DNA from: JBHIDJ01 sp046760105
GTDB lineage: Bacteria; Pseudomonadota; Gammaproteobacteria; Acidiferrobacterales; SPGG2
Direction: 5' to 3'
Assembly: GCA_046760105.1 (NCBI GenBank)
Contig: JBHIDJ010000080.1
Coordinates: 1-14,277 of the forward strand
Length of the DNA stretch: 14,277 nt
Under the pieces are notes generated by a model. The model was not told where the DNA came from, did not search any database, and was given only the letters and a program-made list of their open reading frames with translations. Each line of letters starts with the position of its first letter. Within the stretch, counting starts at the first letter, position 1. Shown here piece by piece: positions 7,003 to 13,146 of this stretch. The position numbers were made by a program, and so were the translations under genes.

Positions 7003-8331
7003 TTACGGTCGCACGAACAGTGCCATGGACTCAGCATGACTGGTATGGGGGAACATATCCATGACGCAGGCCTGGGCCAATCGATAACCTAATGCGTATA
7101 CAAGGTACTCGCTATCGCGTGCGAGCGTCGCTGGGTAACAAGACACGTAAACTATGCGTGTTGGCCCGTTGGGCGGCAGACGCTTGATGACCTCGATGGC
7201 ACCGCTGCGTGGTGGATCCAGCAACAGTTTAGCAAAACGACTTTCGCCCCATGGTTGTGCGCTCACTTTGTCGGTGAGGTCGGCCGGGCGGAACTCCGTG
7301 TTACGGAGTGCATTGTGAGCCGCGTTATGTTGTGCTCGCTCGAGCAACGCCCGATTGCCCTCGATGCCGATAACTCGTGACGCTCGACGTGCGAGCGGCA
7401 AGGTGAAATTGCCGACACCACAGAACAGGTCAAGCACCTGCTCGTTGGGTTGCGGGTCCAATAGTTCGAGCGCACGAGTAACCATCTGCCTGTTCACGAC
7501 CGCATTGACTTGTACGAAATCGGTAGCGGAGAAAAAGATTTGTACTGCGTGTTCGGGTAAGCGATAAGTAAGCAAGCGCAGCTCCTGTGGCCATAGCGGC
7601 TGTACGGATTCATGTGCACCCGGCTGGAGCAGGATATGAACGCCACTGAGCTCAGCGAATTCACGCAGCCGTGCGACATCTGCCGATGTCAACGGATCTA
7701 GGTGGCGAAACACCAGTGCTGCCTCACTGTCGCCCGCCGCGACTTCGATCTGAGGAATGCGGTGCGGACAGGAAAGCGCTTCGATTACATTGCGTAAAGC
7801 CGGCAACAGGCGCGCGAAACGAGAATCCAGTGTTTTACAGTCAGCCAACGGTGTGATAAATGAGCGCCTTCGTTCGTGAAAGCCAATTAACACGCCGCCT
7901 TTCTTCGGTACCAGCCGTACCCCCAAACGGGCCTTACGCCGGTATCCCCATACCGGGCCTTGTAGCGGCGGCAACCACTGTTCAGCTTGGACTTTGCCGA
8001 TATGCGCCAGGCTGTCTCGCACTACCTGTTCCTTCGCTGCTATCTGCGCATCAGGCTGCATGTGCTGGAGGACACAGCCGCCGCAGGTACCGAAGTACGG
8101 GCATTCTGGATTGGTGACGCGATGGCTGGATGCAGAAAGAATCTCGACCAAGCGGCCGGTGTCATAGCTTTTACGCTTGCGAATGTAGCGGAACAGGACC
8201 TGCTCGCCGGGAAGCGCGTCATCAATAAATACAACTTTGCCACCGACGCGCGCTACGCCGCGACCGTCGTAGTTCAATTCTTCGATGACAGCGGTGTTGG
8301 TCTCTGCGGCACTCGTTTGTTCACGGAGCAT
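7003..8331 (-). CDS. rlmD: 23S rRNA (uracil-1939-C5)-methyltransferase
   Basis: Methylates U1939 of 23S rRNA using S-adenosylmethionine. At 442 residues it is close to E. coli RlmD (433). In order: an N-terminal TRAM RNA-binding domain (about 13-65), an Fe-S cluster site C77-x5-C83-x2-C86 (CPYFGTCGGC) with C165 as the fourth ligand, the SAM-binding motif VLDLFCGVGNF (298-308), LLLDPPRSGA (368-377), and the catalytic cysteine near 397 in YVSCYPATLARD. The motif usually reads SCNP; here Asn is Tyr. The C-terminal SHAESMALF contains the general base. The start ATG has no Shine-Dalgarno sequence; instead degenerate AAGTNNC repeats lie just upstream. The gap to the YkuD gene is 129 bp. Confidence 0.95.
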   Translation of the reverse strand: MLREQTSAAETNTAVIEELNYDGRGVARVGGKVVFIDDALPGEQVLFRYIRKRKSYDTGRLVEILSASSHRVTNPECPYFGTCGGCVLQHMQPDAQIAAKEQVVRDSLAHIGKVQAEQWLPPLQGPVWGYRRKARLGVRLVPKKGGVLIGFHERRRSFITPLADCKTLDSRFARLLPALRNVIEALSCPHRIPQIEVAAGDSEAALVFRHLDPLTSADVARLREFAELSGVHILLQPGAHESVQPLWPQELRLLTYRLPEHAVQIFFSATDFVQVNAVVNRQMVTRALELLDPQPNEQVLDLFCGVGNFTLPLARRASRVIGIEGNRALLERAQHNAAHNALRNTEFRPADLTDKVSAQPWGESRFAKLLLDPPRSGAIEVIKRLPPNGPTRIVYVSCYPATLARDSEYLVYALGYRLAQACVMDMFPHTSHAESMALFVRP

Positions 8332-8348
8332 GTTTGATACTTAGAATC

Positions 8349-8539
8349 AAGTAGCAAGGTACCAAAAGAAACGAGTATCAAGTCGCAAGTGCGAAGTTGC
8401 AAGGCGACGTGACCAAATGTAGTTTCATAGGCAACGAGTATGCTGGACTACCAACGCCCGTCGGCGGCTTACCTGGCTACTTGCCACTTGAAACTTGCTA
8501 CTGGCATCTTAGTAGCTTGCTACTTCACACTTGCTACTC
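8349..8539. repeat. inverted pair of degenerate heptamer arrays, family AAGTNNC
   Basis: Left array (8349-8407, plus strand) contains AAGTAGC, AAGGTAC, then after 17 bases AAGTCGC, AAGTGCG, AAGTTGC, AAGGCGA in tandem (8380-8407). Right array (8476-8539) contains the reverse complements: GCTACTT, GCCACTT, GAAACTT, then imperfect units and GCTACTT, CACACTT, GCTACTC. Period is 7; AAGT is constant, positions 5-6 vary and position 7 is mostly C. AAGTAGCAAG (8349-8358) is perfectly complementary to CTTGCTACTT (8516-8525). The right array overlaps the exonuclease stop codon (TAG, from AGTAGC) and the left ends 18 bp from the rlmD start. The 68-bp centre (8408-8475) shows nothing recognisable. Confidence 0.75.
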
Positions 8540-9319
8540 GTGTTTAGTCTTATCCCATTCAGCGAGAAACGCCTTTAGGTGTGGTCTACCATCGTTTATT
8601 AGCGTATCACGGACTAATTGCTGCTCCCGGTTCCAGCCTGCATGATCAAGGTTGCCGCGTAGCAATTCCCAGCGTAGATAGATCAAGTAGGTATTCAAGG
8701 TATCTATTTCACAGTAGTTTCTTATCAGCTCGATTTTGCCCGCGCGGTATTGGTCCCAAACGTCTGCACCGCTGATACCCATCTTGCCAGGCAATCCGAG
8801 CATTACCGCAATCTCATGCAATGGCGCGGCGGCACGCAACTGGTAGGCAGAGAGCACGTCCATCAAGTCCGTGTGGCGCTCATGGTAGCGGTTAAGGTAA
8901 TTGTTCCAGCGGAAGTCCCTGTCAGCGTTCCCTGTGTCCCAGTAGCGCGGCGCCGCAACGCCATGCAACAGCGCGCGATAATGCAACACAGGCAGATCAA
9001 ACTGACTGCCATTCCACGACACCAGCGTTGGCGTAAACTTCTCTATTCCCTCGAAGAAGCGCCGGACAAGCTCAGCCTCTGTGGAATCGGCACTGCCAAG
9101 CGACCACACGCGCAAGTCATCGGCGTGACGCAGGACAGTCGAAATGGCGATCACCCGGTGCAAATGATGGCGCAAGAAATCTGAATCGCCGGTTTCTTCG
9201 CGTCGCTTTTCGAACATGACCCGCGCTACATCGGCGTCGGTTAACCCATCCAGCCCGTAGAGGCGACGTGCCGTATCGACATCCGGTGCAGTTTCAATAT
9301 CGAAGGTGAGAATGTTCAT
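8534..9319 (-). CDS. predicted 3'-5' exonuclease related to the PolB exonuclease domain
   Basis: A 261-residue stand-alone DEDDy-type 3'-5' exonuclease. The three acidic motifs are intact: Exo I FDIET (D7, E9), Exo II SWNGSQFDLP (D108), and Exo III NYCEIDTLNTY (Y202-x3-D206). The layout fits the PolB-like exonuclease family (DNA_pol_B_exo2), known from sequence but with no well-defined cellular role; a repair or proofreading function is inference. It starts at ATG 9317-9319, six bases from a heptamer array with no Shine-Dalgarno sequence, and its stop lies inside the AAGTNNC array separating it from rlmD. Confidence 0.88.
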   Translation of the reverse strand: MNILTFDIETAPDVDTARRLYGLDGLTDADVARVMFEKRREETGDSDFLRHHLHRVIAISTVLRHADDLRVWSLGSADSTEAELVRRFFEGIEKFTPTLVSWNGSQFDLPVLHYRALLHGVAAPRYWDTGNADRDFRWNNYLNRYHERHTDLMDVLSAYQLRAAAPLHEIAVMLGLPGKMGISGADVWDQYRAGKIELIRNYCEIDTLNTYLIYLRWELLRGNLDHAGWNREQQLVRDTLINDGRPHLKAFLAEWDKTKHE

Positions 9320-9324
9320 TTTTT

Positions 9325-9366
9325 CGTTAGTCGTTAGTGGTTAGGCGTGAGTCGTGAGTCGTTAAT
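9325..9366. repeat. heptamer array, family CGTKARY, six tandem units
   Basis: Exactly six 7-bp units on the plus strand: CGTTAGT, CGTTAGT, GGTTAGG, CGTGAGT, CGTGAGT, CGTTAAT. The array lies 5 bp from the exonuclease start and contains the stop codon (TAA, 9362-9364) of the split S23/IVP gene. Read on the coding (minus) strand it is in the ACG orientation. It is the partner, in inverted orientation, of the array at 10076-10144. Confidence 0.85.
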
Positions 9367-9573
9367 CGGACATCTGCTTCAGGGAGCGGATTAGGCCATT
9401 TGTCAGCATTTTGACCCGAGTCGTAGCTTCCTGCAGCTGTTGGAGCTGTTCTTCGTCACCGATTCCAATGACTTTCGATATTTCTATCTGTGTGTCCAGC
9501 TCACTCAGGGACCCAAGGGCCACATAAAGAAACTGCAAAAGCTCCTTTTTACCGCGTCTGGCCGCGCCTTCTT

Positions 9574-9587
9574 GCCCCGTGAAATAA
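9574..9587. repeat. left terminal inverted repeat of the GIY-YIG element
   Basis: GCCCCGTGAAATAA on the plus strand; perfect reverse complement of 9845-9858. It directly adjoins the stop codon of the GIY-YIG gene at 9588-9590. Confidence 0.85.
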
Positions 9588-9842
9588 CTAGGCTTTGCGA
9601 TCGTCTGTTAGCCTATTTTTCAGATATCTCTTCCCGTAAGCTGTCTTGAGATACTTTTCCCTTCGCAACGCATCGCTTTGGACCCGACAGGCCTCGTAAT
9701 AAACGAGCCGAAAAGGGGATCTGTATCTTGTGGAGGATATTCGCCCACTGTTATGCGCTAGAACGCGCTTTCGTAGGTCCATCGTATAACCCACGTATAA
9801 ATTCCCGTCTTTTTGGCTTTGCAATACGTACGTATAGTACAT
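9588..9842 (-). CDS. GIY-YIG endonuclease (small YhbQ/URI-type)
   Basis: An 84-residue single-domain GIY-YIG nuclease. The motifs are TYVL (residues 4-7) and LYVGYT (14-19), the conserved arginine in DLRKRV, the HNSGRISSTRYRSPFRLVYYE stretch typical of solitary GIY-YIG proteins (broken here by the length limit only in name), the catalytic glutamate in YYEA, and the REKYLKTAYGKRYL tail. It most likely nicks or cleaves DNA and could drive mobility of the unit that contains it. It starts 2 bases after the TAA that ends the truncated S23/IVP frame (TAAGCATG) and has no Shine-Dalgarno sequence, so translation may depend on termination-reinitiation. It fills the element from end to end. Confidence 0.88.
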   Translation of the reverse strand: MYYTYVLQSQKDGNLYVGYTMDLRKRVLAHNSGRISSTRYRSPFRLVYYEACRVQSDALRREKYLKTAYGKRYLKNRLTDDRKA

Positions 9843-9844
9843 GC

Positions 9845-9858
9845 TTATTTCACGGGGC
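9845..9858. repeat. right terminal inverted repeat of the GIY-YIG element
   Basis: TTATTTCACGGGGC on the plus strand; perfect reverse complement of 9574-9587. Two bases before the GIY-YIG start codon. In mRNA the two repeats could pair as a 14-bp stem enclosing the whole ORF. Confidence 0.85.
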
Positions 9859-10016
9859 GAGCGATGTTACTAGGGATAGATACCGCGCAGCGACGCATTT
9901 GGGAGACCAAGCCAAACTTTTCCTCGTCGGGGTAGCTCCGGGTCGCTTCGTACACCTCTCTTGCCAAGTCTATTGCTGCCTGCCAGACTTCTAGATCCTT
10001 GTGGGTCTTCATCCGC

Positions 10017-10032
10017 GATTCACGCTTCACGC
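10017..10032. repeat. short heptamer remnant next to the S23/IVP start
   Basis: On the plus strand GATTC, ACGCTTC, ACGCCCC; that is CGTGAAG/CGTGAAT-type units on the minus strand, ending 4 bp before the S23/IVP ATG (10010-10012). Together with 10076-10144 it fills most of the gap between recJ and S23/IVP; bases 10033-10075 are unassigned. Confidence 0.5.
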
Positions 10033-10075
10033 CCCACACGATGCCTTGGCTCTCGCGACTTTGACCGTGGGTTTC

Positions 10076-10144
10076 GGCTCACGATTAACGGTTCACGTCT
10101 AACGAACTTACGGTTCACGGTTAACGACTCACGGTTCACGATTC
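10076..10144. repeat. heptamer array, family CGTKARY, about nine units (inverted relative to 9325-9366)
   Basis: On the plus strand: ACGATTA, ACGGTTC, ACGTCTA, ACGAACTT (8 bp), ACGGTTC, ACGGTTA, ACGACTC, ACGGTTC, ACGATTC, running 10081-10144 without gaps, preceded by GGCTC. On the coding (minus) strand this is the CGT orientation, in which every unit contains TGA, TAA or TAG. It overlaps the end of recJ: the last codons and the TGA stop (10136-10138) of recJ come from the first repeat. Confidence 0.85.
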
Positions 10145-11872
10145 AGCTGGTTCCATGTGTTCGATGATAAGCTGCACGGATCGATAGCCTCGGTATTCGT
10201 TGACCTCCAGCCTATAGGCGGCGTGTGTGCGTTCCCAGTCGGGGACGGTGCTGTCGGCTACACGATTAAAAGCAATGGCGGCCAGGAGTTTATTTTGATC
10301 GGGGCAACGCAGCGTAAGTTTAAGGTGTTTGTCGGCGACCACGCGCTGGCCGATGATGTCGAAGTGGCCGTCAAATAGCGGCTCGGGGAACCCCTGCCCC
10401 CAAGGGCCGGCCTGACGCAGGAGCGTCGCCAATTCTAAGTTCAAATCATCAGCCGTGAGCTCGCCGTCCGACATGATTTTGCCTTGCAGATCGTCTGCTG
10501 ACAGGTGACGGCTTACTTCTTGGTCGAACGCCCGCTGGAACGCATCGAGTCTTTCACGTTTGAGACTTAGTCCTGCAGCCATTGCATGTCCGCCAAACTT
10601 GTTCAGTAACTCCGGTTGACGGGCGGCAACGGCATCGAGGGCATCGCGGATGTGTAGCCCTGGCACAGACCGGGCTGACCCCTTGAGTTCGCTTTCGCTC
10701 GCCGGCGCGAACGCAATCACCGGGCGATGTAGACGCTCCTTGATACGCGACGCGACGAGACCGATGATTCCCTGGTGCCAACTGGCATCAAACAGGCACA
10801 ATCCTTTGGGCAAGTCGTTAGCTTCAAGGCGCAGCCCTTCGACCACTGCTACGGCCTGCGCCTGCATGTTGGCTTCGATCGCGCGCCGTTCGCGATTGAG
10901 TGCATCGAGTCGATACGCTATGGCCTGCGCCGCCTGTTGGTCATCGGTCAGCAGGCACTCGATCCCAAGCGACATATCGTCGAGACGCCCGGCAGCATTA
11001 AGACGCGGTGCGACGCAAAACCCGAGATCACTTGTAGCAATGTCCCCGGGCGCGCGACGCGCTATCCGCAGTAGCGCTCGTATGCCGGCGCACATATGGT
11101 TTCGATTGATTCGCGCCAACCCCTGCGTCACTAGGATGCGGTTGTTATGGTCAAGAGGTACCAAGTCGGCTACCGTGCCGAGGGCAACGAGATCCAGTAG
11201 TTTTGCCAGATTCGGCTCACTGATCCCGGATTGTGAAAACCACCCCGATTCTCGTAGATGCGTACGCAATGCCAGCATCACGTAAAAAATAACGCCAACC
11301 CCTGCAAGGTTTTTGCTTGGAAAGTCGTCTCCCGCCTGATTGGGGTTAACGATTGCTTCGGCATCAGGCAGCTGGTCGCCCGGCAGGTGATGATCCGTGA
11401 CCAATACCGCGATGCCGCGCTCATGGGCGCTGCGCACGCCATCGATGCTGGAAATCCCGTTGTCTACCGTGATCAGGAGATCTGGCGTGTACTGTGCGGC
11501 GATAGCGACGATTTCCGGCGTGAGACCATACCCGTATTCAAACCGATTGGGTACGACATAGCCAACGTGCGTCGCGCCCATCGACCGCAATGCGCGCATC
11601 GCCAATGCACAACTCGTGGCCCCATCCGCGTCGAAGTCGGCGACGACCAAGATGCGCTTTTCGTCCTTGATGGCTGCCGCCAGCAACGCAGCAGCTCGTT
11701 GAATACCCTTTAGCGGGGTTGGTGGATGAAGTCGTTCCAGTGAACGATCGAGTTCCACCATGCTTGCGACGTTGCGCGCAGCATAGATGCGAGCAAGGAT
11801 CGGATGTAAACGGTCGAGCAAACCGTGGTCGATGGACTGTGGGGTACGGCGGATAATTTTACTTGTATGCAT
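10136..11872 (-). CDS. recJ: single-stranded-DNA-specific 5'-3' exonuclease RecJ
   Basis: Degrades single-stranded DNA 5' to 3' in RecF-pathway recombination, mismatch repair and base excision repair. From the ATG at 11870-11872 it has 578 residues (E. coli 577). DHH-family motifs: ADFDADG with D79, D81, D83; TVDNG with D127; TDHH with D150, H151, H152; LVALGTVADLVPL (218-230); and in the DHHA1 domain FGGHAMAAGLSL (GGHAMAAG 417-424). A longer frame runs up to 11932, but its first 20 residues (HASRLTAYASRIT and the like) are merely translated heptamer repeats, so I reject that start. The chosen start abuts the repeat array with no Shine-Dalgarno sequence. The stop codon also lies in a repeat. 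It follows the RpfE-like gene and thrC. Confidence 0.96.
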   Translation of the reverse strand: MHTSKIIRRTPQSIDHGLLDRLHPILARIYAARNVASMVELDRSLERLHPPTPLKGIQRAAALLAAAIKDEKRILVVADFDADGATSCALAMRALRSMGATHVGYVVPNRFEYGYGLTPEIVAIAAQYTPDLLITVDNGISSIDGVRSAHERGIAVLVTDHHLPGDQLPDAEAIVNPNQAGDDFPSKNLAGVGVIFYVMLALRTHLRESGWFSQSGISEPNLAKLLDLVALGTVADLVPLDHNNRILVTQGLARINRNHMCAGIRALLRIARRAPGDIATSDLGFCVAPRLNAAGRLDDMSLGIECLLTDDQQAAQAIAYRLDALNRERRAIEANMQAQAVAVVEGLRLEANDLPKGLCLFDASWHQGIIGLVASRIKERLHRPVIAFAPASESELKGSARSVPGLHIRDALDAVAARQPELLNKFGGHAMAAGLSLKRERLDAFQRAFDQEVSRHLSADDLQGKIMSDGELTADDLNLELATLLRQAGPWGQGFPEPLFDGHFDIIGQRVVADKHLKLTLRCPDQNKLLAAIAFNRVADSTVPDWERTHAAYRLEVNEYRGYRSVQLIIEHMEPAES

Positions 11873-11921
11873 CGTTATGCGTGAAGCGTAAGCCGTTAGC
11901 CGTGACGCGTGGGCGGTTGGG
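11873..11921. repeat. heptamer array abutting the recJ start codon, seven units
   Basis: On the plus strand: CGTTATG, CGTGAAG, CGTAAGC, CGTTAGC, CGTGACG, CGTGGGC, GGTTGGG, the last two degenerate. The first unit begins at the base next to the recJ ATG (zero gap). On the coding strand it reads in the ACG orientation. CGTAAGCCGTTA (11887-11898) is complementary to TAACGGCTCACG (11961-11972) with a single mismatch that becomes a G-U pair in the minus-strand RNA. Confidence 0.8.
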
Positions 11922-11948
11922 TGAGTGTGCATGATTCATTGGGACTTT

Positions 11949-11983
11949 ACGACTCACGATTAACGGCTCACGAACCACGACGA
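11949..11983. repeat. heptamer array abutting the RpfE-like stop codon, five units
   Basis: On the plus strand: ACGACTC, ACGATTA, ACGGCTC, ACGAACC, ACGACGA, exactly 35 bp. It ends at the base next to the RpfE-like stop codon (11984-11986). On the coding strand it is the CGT orientation. With 11873-11921 it forms an inverted pair around a spacer of about 27 bp (11922-11948), so the rpfE-recJ mRNA gap should fold into a 12-bp stem. Confidence 0.8.
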
Positions 11984-13039
11984 TCACCGATACTTGCTCA
12001 GCGGCCGCCGACGTCGCCACCAGCGTTTTATGCCCTTCGGTGTGAATCGGAAACGCTGACCGGATTCGGTGTAAAAGGTGACGCTTTGAACTGTCTTGGT
12101 CTGAACCGCCTCCAACAGTGGGGCGGCCCAATTTGTTTCGAGGTTTTGTATGAACGTCTGCCAACTCTCGATATCGTCGTACTGCACCGCTCTGCGGCCT
12201 TCGTCCAGCACCAATAGGTGTTGTCCCGGCACGTCGGTATGTTTCAACCAACCCGTCGCGTTGGCGGGGGGCACCGCCCTGGGAGTCCCGGACAGACGTG
12301 CCAGTGCAAGGCTCACGGGCTCGGCGCTCCAAACCTTAGACCATTGCACATGCCTGAGTTCTGGGAGGCGACCTCCGCCCCAGAACCAGACGCTGTTAAT
12401 CGACAATTTACCTCTTCGCTCACGCTCGCCATTAACGCTTGCGGTATGTAGCAGAATCTGAACCTCGTTCAAAAAAGTATGCCACGCCTTGCTGTCTTCT
12501 CCTTGCGGCAGAAACGGGTGTACGTCGCGGCCTACAACCGTCGGGAGCGGAGTGGTCTTTATGCTCGGTTCCTGTGGTGGCTTTAGGTACCAGCGATCCG
12601 GCTGCGCAGCCCTTAGTACCCAGCCCTCATCGGCATACACTTCCATCATCTCTGCTACCAGGCCTTCCGCTTCTTCTTGTGTGACATGCAGTACCGCGCC
12701 GTCGGCGAGGATCAGCCGGTCGTGATCCAGCTCTAAGTGAACAGGATCGGCACGCAACCACCAGCCGCTATCGATAATCCCTAGATCCAGCACCCGGGTT
12801 ATGGCCGCAACAGGCAGATCTTTGTCTCGATCCACCTGGATGTTGAACAAGTCAAATACAACACCTTCGAGGTCGTTGCGATTATCACCATTACGGCGAT
12901 CGCTTCGCGCCAGTAGGGCTTCGAGTACGGGAGTGTCCGAGCCGGAAGACGACTCGAGTTCGAGCTTTGGTCCGAACAGGCCCCCAATCAAGAGGGTTAG
13001 ATGTATTTCGCTGTCAGACGCGGTCGCGGCCACAGACAT
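11984..13039 (-). CDS. RpfE-like protein (COG4255 type), function unknown
   Basis: A 351-residue protein similar to the 'regulatory protein RpfE' family named after the Xanthomonas rpf cluster, where rpfE lies beside recJ, as here. Recognisable features are the N-terminal IHLTLLIGGLF stretch, the central DSGWWLRADPVHLELDHDR motif, and the hallmark INSVWFWGGGRLPE near residues 220-233, which resembles a metal-enzyme motif of phosphoglycerate mutase-like proteins. The C-terminus is very basic (KGIKRWWRRRRPLSKYR). No signal peptide or membrane segment is seen. The biochemical role is unknown; the name carries no proven link to diffusible-signal regulation. The start at 13037-13039 is uncertain because the family often begins right at the HLTLLI motif, 11 residues further in, and there is only a distant AGGA. 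Confidence 0.75.
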   Translation of the reverse strand: MSVAATASDSEIHLTLLIGGLFGPKLELESSSGSDTPVLEALLARSDRRNGDNRNDLEGVVFDLFNIQVDRDKDLPVAAITRVLDLGIIDSGWWLRADPVHLELDHDRLILADGAVLHVTQEEAEGLVAEMMEVYADEGWVLRAAQPDRWYLKPPQEPSIKTTPLPTVVGRDVHPFLPQGEDSKAWHTFLNEVQILLHTASVNGERERRGKLSINSVWFWGGGRLPELRHVQWSKVWSAEPVSLALARLSGTPRAVPPANATGWLKHTDVPGQHLLVLDEGRRAVQYDDIESWQTFIQNLETNWAAPLLEAVQTKTVQSVTFYTESGQRFRFTPKGIKRWWRRRRPLSKYR

Positions 13040-13146
13040 GTCGGAAGCTTGCGTTCCTGACTCGACGTTTTCGCATGCGCGAAACTCTTCAGTATTGCAG
13101 GTTTTCTGTTTTTCCCACTGCGACTGCCTGCAGCTTGCCGGGTCGC
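13040..13146. other. thrC/RpfE-like gap with a small hairpin and no heptamer array
   Basis: This 107-bp gap contains a TTTCGC-ATGC-GCGAAA hairpin (13069-13084, 6-bp stem, 4-base loop). No U-run follows on the minus strand, so terminator function is doubtful. Unlike the neighbouring gaps it has no heptamer array. A pyrimidine-rich run on the plus strand (near 13100-13116) gives a purine-rich stretch in the mRNA. Confidence 0.4.

Larger units (their letters stand above)
9572..9859 (-). mobile_element. minimal GIY-YIG element with 14-bp terminal inverted repeats, inserted in the S23/IVP gene
   Basis: The insert consists of GCCCCGTGAAATAA (9574-9587), a GIY-YIG ORF, and TTATTTCACGGGGC (9845-9858), an exact inverted repeat. 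Only two bases separate one repeat from the ATG, and none separate the other from the TAG, so the element has almost no non-coding content beyond its ends. Boundaries 9572-9859 are set by restoring the host protein; the repeats themselves span 9574-9858 (285 bp, also a multiple of three). I see no target-site duplication (flanks ATCGCT and GAAGGC on the minus strand). No transposase or reverse transcriptase is present. Confidence 0.75.
9362..10012 (-). pseudogene. four-helix-bundle (23S rRNA intervening-sequence, S23/IVP) protein gene, split by a GIY-YIG element
   Basis: The 5' part (9860-10012) encodes 51 residues, MKTHKDLEVWQ to RRCAVSIPSNIA, a typical S23/IVP N-terminus. The 3' part (9362-9571) encodes EGAARRGKKELLQFLYVALG through to LIRSLKQMSD and a stop. 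Between them lie 288 bp carrying a GIY-YIG gene. Joining 9860 to 9571 keeps the frame and gives 120 residues with SNIAEGAARRGKKE at the join, which agrees with the family. No other defect is visible, so the interruption looks recent or the two parts may still be joined somehow. As it stands translation of the 5' part runs into the insert and ends RPVK-stop. The function of the family is unknown; Avd proteins of diversity-generating retroelements share the fold. Confidence 0.88.

Noticed and set aside
9572..9859. Group I or group II intron or an intein in the S23/IVP gene
   Set aside because: At 288 bp, filled by the GIY-YIG ORF, there is no room for a ribozyme core or reverse transcriptase. 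The insert brings its own start and stop codons, so it is not an intein.
9845..10039. A complete 64-residue protein starting MWGVKRESRMKTHKD
   Set aside because: It is the 5' half of the S23/IVP gene. The first nine residues are translated repeat-flank sequence and the last three (PVK) come from the inserted repeat.
9320..10145. CRISPR-like array (short repeats with variable positions)
   Set aside because: The repeat period is 7 bp with no spacers of protospacer size, no leader and no cas genes.
11859..12332. A 157-codon minus-strand frame overlapping RpfE-like and recJ
   Set aside because: It is an out-of-frame shadow of the RpfE-like gene continuing through the heptamer region; no domain is recognisable.
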